Origin: CAYWTS01 sp964461265 | GTDB taxonomy: Bacteria; Bacteroidota; Ignavibacteria; Tepidaquicellales; OLB5 | Reading direction: 5' to 3' | DNA: 9,744 nt | NCBI GenBank assembly: GCA_964461265.1 | Contig: CAYWTS010000059.1 | Span: 1 to 9,744, forward strand | Shown: piece by piece, positions 1 to 5,434 of the stretch | Layout: the number at the start of each line of letters is the position of its first letter | Numbering within the stretch: the first letter of the stretch is position 1 | Position numbers and translations under genes: made by a program | The notes under the pieces: model-generated | What the model saw: the letters and a program-made list of their open reading frames with translations, nothing else | Database searches by the model: none | What the model was told of the DNA's origin: nothing

Positions 1-398
1 CAACCACCTAAATAAGTTCTTGCCTTAAACCAAGCATTATAAGCTGGCTCACTAAACATAATTGGTGTTTTATGACCTTCTCCAAAATCTGCATTCCAAA
101 AATGCGTACTGCTTGCATCCCAGCCCTGAAATAATTCACCAAATCCAAATAATGGGTCTTCCGAATCTTCCCTCCATGCAGCAATATCTATACGACCACT
201 AGACCATGGGCAACTTTCGCTTCCAGAATTAAAATTATTAAATACCATTCTATTTTGGAATTCCGGAATATCGTAACCAACTTGATCCCTTAATAATTTA
301 TACGCTTCCCAAATTATGTGCTGATGAACCCATTCTTTATGTGCATATAATGGGTTTAATAAGTTAAACAATACGAATAAAATTAATATTTTTTTCAT
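1..398 (-). CDS. Secreted zinc-dependent phospholipase C / P1-nuclease-like protein (partial, N-terminal 132 residues)
   Basis: The reading frame opens at the ATG at 398-396 and stays open to the left edge, so the C-terminal part is missing. Residues 1-19 form a signal peptide ending LYA, so the product is exported. The mature protein begins HKEWVHQH, which lines up with HKEGVNSH near the N-terminus of Bacillus cereus phospholipase C; His27 here falls on its zinc ligand His14. Further on, AAWREDSEDP (73-82) matches AADYENP, where the ligand is Asp55, and THFWNADFGEG (98-108) matches SHFYDPDNGKT, where it is His69. The spacing of these three blocks is close to the family's. The later ligands (His118, Asp122, His128, His142, Glu146) would lie beyond the edge and cannot be checked. 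The fold assignment is from motif matching by eye; whether it cleaves phospholipids or nucleic acids is unknown. It starts 40 bases after the barrel gene and probably shares its transcript. Confidence 0.7.
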   Translation of the reverse strand, partial: MKKILILFVLFNLLNPLYAHKEWVHQHIIWEAYKLLRDQVGYDIPEFQNRMVFNNFNSGSESCPWSSGRIDIAAWREDSEDPLFGFGELFQGWDASSTHFWNADFGEGHKTPIMFSEPAYNAWFKARTYLGG

Positions 399-438
399 AA
401 TTATTTAATTATAATATTTTAATAAATAAATTATACTT

Positions 439-945
439 CTAAAATCCAATACCAAACCCAATTTCCACATTTGGTTTTAATTTTACTGATGAAACATTAC
501 TATATTCACTTCTTGTTATTAAAATGCTTCCTCCTATAAATGCATGTAGGTGTATACCTTTATCTCTTGATGTCAAAAAACCAAAATTTGGTGATATAAT
601 ATAGTAATATTTATAATGATGCCACTTTAAATAAGTAAAACCACTTAAATTAAAAGCTATTGAATATTTCTTTAATGGATATAAATTTATTCCAAATCCT
701 ATAACATACCCTCCTTTACCAGAAAAAAAATCTAAATTAGTACCAAATGAAATTTCCATGGAAAAATTTTTTAATAAAAATAACCTACTACCTAAACGAA
801 GTCCATTATTTAAACTTGCAGCAAGATGTACATCAAATATAGCTTTATCGTCTTCAATAGACTTCGTTTTAACAATACTATCTTGTGAATATGTTTGAAT
901 ATTAAATATGATCAATAATGATAATATAAATAATTTCGTTTTCAT
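439..945 (-). CDS. Predicted small outer-membrane beta-barrel protein
   Basis: A 168-residue protein of unrecognised family. Residues 1-20 are a signal peptide ending TYSQ, a typical FCB-group cleavage context. From about residue 36 on, the sequence alternates short hydrophobic or aromatic strands with polar turns (for example YVIGFGINLYPLKKYSIAFN and the segment around KWHHYKYYYIISPNFGF), which is the pattern of a small transmembrane beta-barrel. It ends in EIGFGIGF: a terminal Phe after alternating hydrophobics fits the C-terminal signal recognised by the BAM assembly machinery. The start codon overlaps the stop of the upstream fibre gene as TAATG, so translation is likely coupled and the two products are probably made together. 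A role as anchor or export partner for the fibre protein is inference. It could also be an unrelated housekeeping barrel of the PorT/OmpW-like size class. Confidence 0.6.
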   Translation of the reverse strand: MKTKLFILSLLIIFNIQTYSQDSIVKTKSIEDDKAIFDVHLAASLNNGLRLGSRLFLLKNFSMEISFGTNLDFFSGKGGYVIGFGINLYPLKKYSIAFNLSGFTYLKWHHYKYYYIISPNFGFLTSRDKGIHLHAFIGGSILITRSEYSNVSSVKLKPNVEIGFGIGF

Positions 946-2981
946 TATTTTGATATTATTTTTTCATTTAATTCCTTTATTTCTTTTTTAAGTTCAATCA
1001 CATATAATGTCAATTCCTCAATCTTTTGAAGTAATATCGTTGTAGTATTTCCAAGTTCAATTCCATTTTCTTTTACTTCATTTTCATCAGGAATTCCTTC
1101 TAAATGTCCATTTTCGTTAATATATTTTTCTACTTCGTCAAGTGTTTTTAGTTTATATCCTTTTTTAAAAACAAAATCAGGCCATCCATTTATTCGAACA
1201 TGTATTTCTTTTGAAACTATTGAGCCATTCACTGATAAAGTTGCAGGATAATTATAATAAATTAAATAAGGCGTTGTCATTCCAATACAAACTCTTCCTT
1301 CGTTGTTAATAAGAAAAGAATTAGTCCAGTTAATAACTGAACCTGCTGCATCTGATGGCGCGGTTCTAAATAATACACTACCATCATCTCTTAAACATAA
1401 ATTAGATACCGGTGCTTGTAAAATTCTTTTATCCAGTCCATCATAATGAAAATTATATCCTATAATTTTCTGCCCACCATTATGAAAAACAAATCTATCA
1501 CCAATCTGCAATTGTTCAAAAGGATTATTTGTGTTTATTCCTACATTCCCGTTATTATAGAAGATATTATTTCCGTTTGTTGTCCATTGGCTTGTTGTAA
1601 ATGGCTGTCCGTTTTTATATATTTCGGTTGCATTTACAGTTCCGTTAACATCCAGTGTAAAATCCGGGTTTTCTGTATTAATTCCTACTTTGCCGTTACG
1701 CCCCACAACAAATCTTTTTAAGCCGGTAACAACATCTTTAACATAAAAGCCACTGTTAATGTTATCCACCATTCGTATACCTATACCAAAAAATTCCTCA
1801 CTATTTAAGCTATTTTTATTCGTAAATTGTGGCTGATGTTCAATTCCCCAATTATTATCGGAAGTTGTAGCAAATCTTAAAGGATAAACATTAATATCAC
1901 TGGAATTTTTAATTATTCCATTCACTTCCAATTTTTCTGATGGGTTATCAGTACCAATACCAATATTACCGTTGTTATAATAGAGATTTTGTACGTTAAC
2001 TGACCATAGTCCAAACGCCTGCCCATTTTTTAGAAAATCTGTAGCATTAATTATACCTCCGACATCTAACTTATAATTCGGGTTTGCATTGTTAATGCCA
2101 ATATTACCGTTGTTAGTAATTCTAAATTTGTTAAAAAAGTCCATATACCCATTTGCACCACCGTAATAATTTATCCAGCCAAGTCCGTTTGCATCCATAA
2201 AGGCAATTCCGGTTCCATCAATAGTGCTTCCGAACATCGCTTTCCAAATTGATGAGGAATTCATAATATGTAAAGGCCAACCAGGATTGTTAGTCCCAAT
2301 TCCAACAGTTCCGTCATTATAATAAATCTGATTATTATATAACCCATCATTCCATTTAATTATTGACAGTCCAGACTTGAGAATATCAGTAGCATTTATT
2401 GTTCCATTTACATCAAATGTATATTGTGGGTTTTCTATTCCTATTCCAATTTTGCCTTCATTCAAAATCCGCATTTTAGAATTAAAATCCATGTAACCGG
2501 TTTCACCGTTAAATACGGTTAAAGTGCTGGTTCCGTTTACATCGTTAAATGCAATTTGATTACCAAAACCCGTACCGCCTCTTTCAATATTTAATCCTAT
2601 TAATCCATCCGTATAAAGATGTAATTTTGCGTTAGGGTTTTGAGTACCAATTCCTAAAAAACCATTATTCAATAACCTCATTTTGCCAAAGAAATCTACG
2701 TAACCTTCTACACCACAATAGACTGACAAAGTATTTGTTCCCGCAGCATCTATAAATGAAATGTCTTGTCCAGTCAGTCCGTCACTTCTTTCTAAAGTGA
2801 AAGTTTGGTTATTGTTATTGTATAAATGTAATTTCCCTATTGGACTTGTTGTTCCAATTCCAACTTTTCCGTCATTGTAAAAAATATCATTTCCATTATA
2901 TTGCCATTGCGCAAATATGTTTTCACAAAATAACATAAAAAATGCTAAAACTAAAATTTTGTATTTTAAGTTGTGTTTCAT
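945..2981 (-). CDS. Secreted repetitive fibre-like protein with GIGT-x-NP repeats and a C-terminal trimerisation-type domain
   Basis: A 678-residue protein with a signal peptide (1-24, ending NIFAQ). The mature part is built from repeats marked by (V/I/L)GIGT-x-NP motifs near residues 40, 109, 178, 226, 294, 340, 432, 480 and 564, the last degenerate (VCIGMTTP). They are often followed by KLxV(N)G(T/I)INATDxxKNG and preceded by xYYNxGN. Such repeats are common in Bacteroidetes surface proteins that automatic pipelines name tail-fibre proteins. The C-terminal 80 residues (WPDFVFKKGYKLKTLDEVEKY, then GHLEGIPDENEV and a heptad-like helix from about 644 to 677) match the conserved C-terminal module of those proteins, thought to act as a coiled-coil trimerisation or capping unit. 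No T9SS NPFNP signal is present, so its export route beyond the periplasm is unclear. It heads a probable operon with the barrel and the phospholipase-like gene. A structural or adhesive role is inference; no phage genes are nearby. Confidence 0.75.
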   Translation of the reverse strand: MKHNLKYKILVLAFFMLFCENIFAQWQYNGNDIFYNDGKVGIGTTSPIGKLHLYNNNNQTFTLERSDGLTGQDISFIDAAGTNTLSVYCGVEGYVDFFGKMRLLNNGFLGIGTQNPNAKLHLYTDGLIGLNIERGGTGFGNQIAFNDVNGTSTLTVFNGETGYMDFNSKMRILNEGKIGIGIENPQYTFDVNGTINATDILKSGLSIIKWNDGLYNNQIYYNDGTVGIGTNNPGWPLHIMNSSSIWKAMFGSTIDGTGIAFMDANGLGWINYYGGANGYMDFFNKFRITNNGNIGINNANPNYKLDVGGIINATDFLKNGQAFGLWSVNVQNLYYNNGNIGIGTDNPSEKLEVNGIIKNSSDINVYPLRFATTSDNNWGIEHQPQFTNKNSLNSEEFFGIGIRMVDNINSGFYVKDVVTGLKRFVVGRNGKVGINTENPDFTLDVNGTVNATEIYKNGQPFTTSQWTTNGNNIFYNNGNVGINTNNPFEQLQIGDRFVFHNGGQKIIGYNFHYDGLDKRILQAPVSNLCLRDDGSVLFRTAPSDAAGSVINWTNSFLINNEGRVCIGMTTPYLIYYNYPATLSVNGSIVSKEIHVRINGWPDFVFKKGYKLKTLDEVEKYINENGHLEGIPDENEVKENGIELGNTTTILLQKIEELTLYVIELKKEIKELNEKIISK

Positions 2982-3049
2982 GGTTTAATGTTATTATTTA
3001 TTTATAAAATTTACATATTCAAAAAAATAACCATTTTTAATAAAATACA

Positions 3050-3081
3050 AAAAGGAGCCCTTTTGGAGAGAAGCTCCTTTT
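3050..3081 (-). terminator. Terminator-like hairpin downstream of the orphan T9SS fragment
   Basis: A perfect 9-bp stem (AAAAGGAGC at 3050-3058 with GCTCCTTTT at 3073-3081) closes a 14-base loop. Read on the minus strand the stem ends in TTTT and continues TGTATTTTA, a plausible intrinsic terminator tail. It lies after the stop of the 3210-3494 reading frame and before the fibre gene, so it would separate those transcripts. The stem is nearly symmetrical, so plus-strand activity cannot be excluded, but no plus-strand gene leads into it. Confidence 0.45.
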
Positions 3082-3115
3082 CCGCCAGCAGGCTTGCCTG
3101 CAACAGGCAGGCGGA
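3081..3115. repeat. Nested GC-rich palindrome, copy 1 of the AACAGGCAGG family
   Basis: An outer 6-bp stem (TCCGCC at 3081-3086 with GGCGGA at 3110-3115) encloses an inner 6-bp stem (TGCCTG at 3095-3100, loop CAA, CAGGCA at 3104-3109). An alternative 6-bp stem, GCAGGC/GCCTGC (3088-3093 with 3096-3101, loop TT), competes with it. The segment 3093-3111 matches 17 of 19 positions of the palindrome at 3522-3540. It is far more GC-rich than the surrounding AT-rich DNA. It resembles a short dispersed REP-like element; the family name and function are unknown to me. Confidence 0.6.
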
Positions 3116-3209
3116 CAAGTTAATTAATAACCGGTGTGATATTTTTAAACAATTAATATGTTATTTCATTTTTTAGTATTATTTTAATTCAATAAATCCT
3201 TCCTGACTA

Positions 3210-3494
3210 TTATACCCCGTAATTAATATCAACTACGTTTGCCTGTCCGGCGTCTATCATATTCGAGTAGTCATTATCGCTTTTTACGGGGATGTTGTTA
3301 TCATGGATGTGGTAATAGACTTTACCCGAAGTAAAGCCGTTATGGACGAGGGGTATATCGAGTTCGTAGTAACCTGCGGGCTGGTTATTTTTAATAACAG
3401 TGGTAATTAAATTACTTGTTACATCAACCAGCTTAATAGTGATGGATGTTGCTTTTTGAAGTGAATAACTTATTTTAACTAATGCTTCGGGCAT
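3210..3494 (-). CDS. Orphan T9SS/FlgD-Ig-like C-terminal domain fragment, possibly a gene remnant
   Basis: A 94-residue reading frame with no signal peptide. Residues 6-60 (VKISYSLQKATSITIKLVDV, then LITTVIKNNQPAGYYELDI and SGKVYYHI) follow the pattern of the T9SS type A sorting domain seen complete in the 3715-4662 gene (KFSYTLPKSSNVSVIVYDVM, then ELVNNYQTAGNYEVEF and SSGVYYYRI). The diagnostic NPFNP motif that should come just before is absent: an in-frame TAA lies three codons upstream of the ATG. The usual KRMILVK end is replaced by an unrelated tail ending INYGV. There is no clear ribosome binding site. A sorting domain with no cargo and no signal peptide cannot be exported by itself, so I read it as the 3' remnant of a decayed or disrupted cargo gene. 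A genuine small cytoplasmic protein is possible. It is bracketed by related palindromes at 3081-3115 and 3511-3560. Confidence 0.45.
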   Translation of the reverse strand: MPEALVKISYSLQKATSITIKLVDVTSNLITTVIKNNQPAGYYELDIPLVHNGFTSGKVYYHIHDNNIPVKSDNDYSNMIDAGQANVVDINYGV

Positions 3495-3510
3495 AATGTT
3501 TTAGATAGCT

Positions 3511-3560
3511 GGTGCCGTCTTCCTGCCTGTAACAGGCAGGTGTTCTCACAAGACGGCACC
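3511..3560. repeat. Nested palindrome, copy 2 of the AACAGGCAGG family
   Basis: An outer 11-bp perfect inverted repeat (GGTGCCGTCTT at 3511-3521 with AAGACGGCACC at 3550-3560) encloses a perfect 8-bp hairpin CCTGCCTG-TAA-CAGGCAGG (3522-3540) that abuts the left outer arm. Nine unpaired bases (3541-3549) remain on the right. It sits 17 bases upstream of the start of the orphan fragment and could fold in RNA or extrude as a cruciform. No T-tract follows on either strand, so a simple intrinsic terminator is unlikely. Confidence 0.65.
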
Positions 3561-3569
3561 CGAATTTCC

Positions 3570-3605
3570 GGGGGTTCCCCGCAACACGGGGCAGGGATAA
3601 CCCCC
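3570..3605. repeat. Third nested palindrome with GC-rich arms
   Basis: Outer arms GGGGGTT (3570-3576) and AACCCCC (3599-3605) enclose an inner hairpin CCCCG-CAACA-CGGGG (3577-3591), again abutting the left outer arm, with seven unpaired bases before the right arm. The architecture (outer arm, immediately adjacent inner hairpin with a YAACA-type loop, short spacer, closing arm) repeats that of 3511-3560 although the arm sequences differ, which looks like compensatory change within one structural family. On the plus strand it runs into CTTTTA, a weak terminator-like tail. Confidence 0.55.
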
Positions 3606-3620
3606 TTTTATAGAGATTTT

Positions 3621-3686
3621 ATCCTTTTTTAATTTAAAGGATCATGTCCCTTGTTCAAATATTTGCGGATTTAATAAAATAAATCC
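3621..3686. repeat. Series of AT-rich inverted repeats between the T9SS cargo gene and the palindromes
   Basis: Three small inverted repeats lie in a row: ATCCTTT/AAAGGAT (3621-3627 with 3636-3642), the perfect 10-base palindrome CAAATATTTG (3656-3665), and GGATTTA/TAAATCC (3667-3673 with 3680-3686). In AT-rich DNA any one could be chance; the density is what stands out. None has a convincing T-tract. Together with the neighbouring hairpins they account for most of the 220 bases between 3494 and 3715, where I see no gene. Confidence 0.35.
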
Positions 3687-3696
3687 CTACATAATA

Positions 3697-3712
3697 AAAC
3701 GTTTTTACGTTT
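3697..3712 (-). terminator. Weak hairpin just after the stop of the T9SS cargo gene
   Basis: A 6-bp stem AAACGT/ACGTTT (3697-3702 with 3707-3712) with a four-base loop begins three bases after the minus-strand stop at 3715 and is followed on that strand by TATTATG. Position and trailing Ts suggest a transcription stop or 3'-end stabiliser, but the stem is short and AT-rich. Confidence 0.3.
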
Positions 3713-3714
3713 CA

Positions 3715-4662
3715 CTATTTAACTAATATCATTCTCTTCGTATCGTTATACGAATCTGTTATTATCCTGTAATAATACACTCCGCTTGAGAGCTTCGTGC
3801 CGTTGAATTCCACTTCGTAGTTTCCGGCGGTCTGGTAATTATTAACCAGCTCGCTTACAACCCTTCCCATAACATCATACACTATCACGCTTACATTAGA
3901 TGATTTGGGAAGCGTATAGCTGAATTTTGTTACCGGGTTGAACGGATTCGGGTAGTTCTGAGTCAGCTTTACCGATGAACTCACATTATCACCGCTTGAT
4001 TTTACATATTTTGTCAGGTTGAAATTCAAATCTTTAATTCCCGTGCTTGTTACTGTTATATTTTTTATTACTGTATTATGTCCTATTCTCTGAATTACAA
4101 GGATGTAATCCCCTTCAGGTATATCATTAAGCTTATAAATACCGTCTGAGTTGGTAACTGCATCTTTAAGAATACCGTTGAAATCTTTAATCTGCACTAT
4201 AGCATGCTGCAAAGGTAATGTACCTGAGAATACCGAACCTGCAATTGTATAACCGGTTGTCGGTTTACCGCCTGGATTTGTCCACCTTTCAACATAAATA
4301 TCTATACCTGTCATTTGTCCAACCGGTATAATTGAAACTGCGTTTTCCCATTCCTGCTCATTCGGGAAATAGGTAGATATAAAATCTTCACCCCATTCAT
4401 CATTACGGATACCTATAATGTCAGTTTCTATTGACTGCAGGTCGTTCAAAATATATGTTCCGTTTGACTGAATTGTTGTTGAAGCAATTAATTCAAACGT
4501 AACCGCGTTAAACGCAAGAACATAACCTGCATCTACAGGTTCATTATTGTCGATAAATCTCACAGTTCCTGAAACGGAATTTTGTGAATAGGAAATTGCA
4601 GTAATTGATGCTATCAGCACTGCTGCAAAGAAAAGTTTTTTGAAGCTGTAATTTGTTTCCAT
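3715..4662 (-). CDS. Secreted T9SS cargo protein with two carboxypeptidase-regulatory-like domains
   Basis: A 315-residue exported protein. Residues 1-27 are a signal peptide ending SYSQ. Residues about 28-126 and 137-217 are two beta-sandwich domains of the carboxypeptidase-regulatory-like (CarboxypepD_reg) type, recognisable from SVSGTVRFIDNNEPVDAGYV and YTIAGSVFSGTLPLQHAIVQ, with the typical G-x-Y-x-(L)-ND(L/I) turn in each (NGTYILNDL, DGIYKLNDI). Residues 232-315 are a complete T9SS type A sorting domain starting at NYPNPFNP (236-243) and ending KRMILVK, which routes the protein through the type IX system to the cell surface or medium. No catalytic motif is visible; such domains usually bind carbohydrate or serve as scaffold. 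The ATG at 4662 is preceded by AGGGG with 8-base spacing. It lies 17 bases downstream of the TrmB-like regulator in the same direction, so it is the regulator's most likely target. Confidence 0.85.
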   Translation of the reverse strand: METNYSFKKLFFAAVLIASITAISYSQNSVSGTVRFIDNNEPVDAGYVLAFNAVTFELIASTTIQSNGTYILNDLQSIETDIIGIRNDEWGEDFISTYFPNEQEWENAVSIIPVGQMTGIDIYVERWTNPGGKPTTGYTIAGSVFSGTLPLQHAIVQIKDFNGILKDAVTNSDGIYKLNDIPEGDYILVIQRIGHNTVIKNITVTSTGIKDLNFNLTKYVKSSGDNVSSSVKLTQNYPNPFNPVTKFSYTLPKSSNVSVIVYDVMGRVVSELVNNYQTAGNYEVEFNGTKLSSGVYYYRIITDSYNDTKRMILVK

Positions 4663-4670
4663 TTTATTTA

Positions 4671-4675
4671 CCCCT
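4671..4675 (-). promoter_or_regulatory. Ribosome binding site of the T9SS cargo gene
   Basis: AGGGG on the minus strand, 8 bases before the ATG at 4662, within the 17-base gap after the regulator's stop. It supports the chosen start, which also gives a clean signal peptide. Confidence 0.5.
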
Positions 4676-4679
4676 ACTA

Positions 4680-5402
4680 TTATAATAATGATTTTTTGAG
4701 TTCTGCTTTCAGTTTTTCAAGTGTGTTTGCCTGTTTCCAGAAATGCTCGAATGCAACTGTCATTAAAGCAGCATACATCCTGTTATGAATTATCATATCT
4801 GTCCTTTCACTTCGTTTCATTGATTCATCAAATAAACTTATAAACACTGTTTTATGGTCGAATATTGCCATAACCTGCGGTACCTGTTCCAGTAATCTAA
4901 CTTCCTCACCGTATTTTGCAAACGATTCGCAAATCCTTATTAATCCTTCCTTAGTAACTTTTTGGATTCTATCGTTGATTTTTATTTTAAAATTGCCTGA
5001 CGTCTCGTATATAGATTTAATTTTACCGCCCCGTTTAAAAAAGTTTTTGCTTTCATCATTCAGGTCATCGGTTACAACACCATCAAGTCTGTTCATAACN
5101 NNNNNNNNNNNNNNNNNNNNNNNNNNNNNNNNNNNNNNNNNNNNNNNNNNNNNNNNNNNNNNNNNNNNNNNNNNNNNNNNNNNNNNNNNNNNNNNNNNNA
5201 ATTTATTGGGTTCCTGTATCTCGTTGCAAATCCCCCTCTTGGCAAAATTCCTGAGTATCTCATAAACCGAAGGCCTTGGTATGCTTGATTCTTTTGCAAT
5301 CTCGGTAGCACTCATCCTGTAACCCTGGTACAGTGTAAGAAATACTTTTGCTTCGTAGTTGCTGAATCCGATCCTTTCAAGTTTATTTATGTTATCTTTC
5401 AC
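4680..5402 (-). CDS. TrmB-family transcriptional regulator, interrupted by an assembly gap
   Basis: Residues 1-67 are a winged helix-turn-helix of the TrmB type: KLERIGFSNYEAKVFLTLYQ, then the recognition region SATEIAKESSIPRPSVYEIL and AKRGICNEIQ. After the gap, about 139 residues (VMNRLDGVVTDDLNDES, then FFKRGGKIKSIYETSGNF, VPQVMAIFDHKTVFISLFDE, FEHFWKQANTLEKLKAELKK) match the C-terminal effector/dimerisation half of bacterial TrmB-like proteins. TrmB members sense sugars in archaea; the ligand here is unknown. The start is GTG at 5402, with an in-frame TAA two codons upstream, so no longer start is possible. The 100 Ns at 5100-5199 replace the helical linker and the start of the effector domain. 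The frame agreeing across them is not evidence, since 100 is a placeholder length. An inverted repeat and promoter lie directly upstream, suggesting autoregulation, and the T9SS cargo gene follows after 17 bases. Confidence 0.8.
   Translation of the reverse strand: MKDNINKLERIGFSNYEAKVFLTLYQGYRMSATEIAKESSIPRPSVYEILRNFAKRGICNEIQEPNKXXXXXXXXXXXXXXXXXXXXXXXXXXXXXXXXXXVMNRLDGVVTDDLNDESKNFFKRGGKIKSIYETSGNFKIKINDRIQKVTKEGLIRICESFAKYGEEVRLLEQVPQVMAIFDHKTVFISLFDESMKRSERTDMIIHNRMYAALMTVAFEHFWKQANTLEKLKAELKKSLL
5100..5199. other. Assembly gap of 100 Ns inside the regulator gene
   Basis: Exactly 100 Ns, the conventional scaffolding placeholder for a gap of unknown size. TrmB-like proteins normally have about 70-80 residues between the winged-helix end and the MNRL-type strand, whereas 34 are represented, so the true missing DNA is probably longer than 100 bases. 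That estimate rests on remembered family layout. Confidence 0.9.
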
Positions 5403-5412
5403 TTTTTATGAA

Positions 5413-5434
5413 TGTTGTAGTTCAAGCTACAACA
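5413..5434. promoter_or_regulatory. Putative operator: 8-bp inverted repeat upstream of the TrmB-like regulator
   Basis: TGTTGTAG (5413-5420) and CTACAACA (5427-5434) form a perfect inverted repeat with a 6-base spacer, 10 bases upstream of the GTG start. Its distal arm overlaps the last bases of the -7 element at 5433-5440, so a dimer bound here would block RNA polymerase. The half-site size and spacing fit a winged-helix dimer. Binding by the adjacent regulator is inference. It could alternatively form a leader hairpin in the mRNA. Confidence 0.5.

Noticed and set aside
945..1170. A self-cleaving S74 peptidase chaperone at the fibre C-terminus
   Set aside because: No S-D-x-x-x-K type motif is visible; the module resembles the non-cleaving Bacteroidetes C-terminal helix domain instead.
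1446..1721. Plus-strand reading frame opposite the fibre gene, and similar ones at 4975-5265, 6788-6979, 7062-7295, 7850-8065 and 8995-9276
   Set aside because: All lie opposite well-supported genes, have no family resemblance or start signals, and some translate the N run.
945..2981. A phage tail fibre or prophage fragment
   Set aside because: The protein has a signal peptide and sits with exported genes; no capsid, tail, lysis or integrase genes occur. The repeat style is common in Bacteroidetes surface proteins.
2400..2981. CRISPR-like or DNA-level tandem repeats suggested by the recurring GIGT motif
   Set aside because: The repetition is at protein level with diverged codons and variable spacing, and it lies in one open reading frame.
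2973..3176. A 67-residue plus-strand reading frame across the palindrome
   Set aside because: Low-complexity translation of intergenic hairpins, overlapping the start of the fibre gene, with no ribosome site.
3081..3560. An integron-like cassette: one short ORF between two hairpin sites (attC-like)
   Set aside because: No GTTRRRY/RYYYAAC core sites could be placed in the arms, the palindromes are perfect rather than showing the bulged attC pattern, and no integrase is present.
5093..5311. Alternative minus-strand frame within the regulator region
   Set aside because: Out of frame with the recognisable winged-helix domain and mostly made of Ns.
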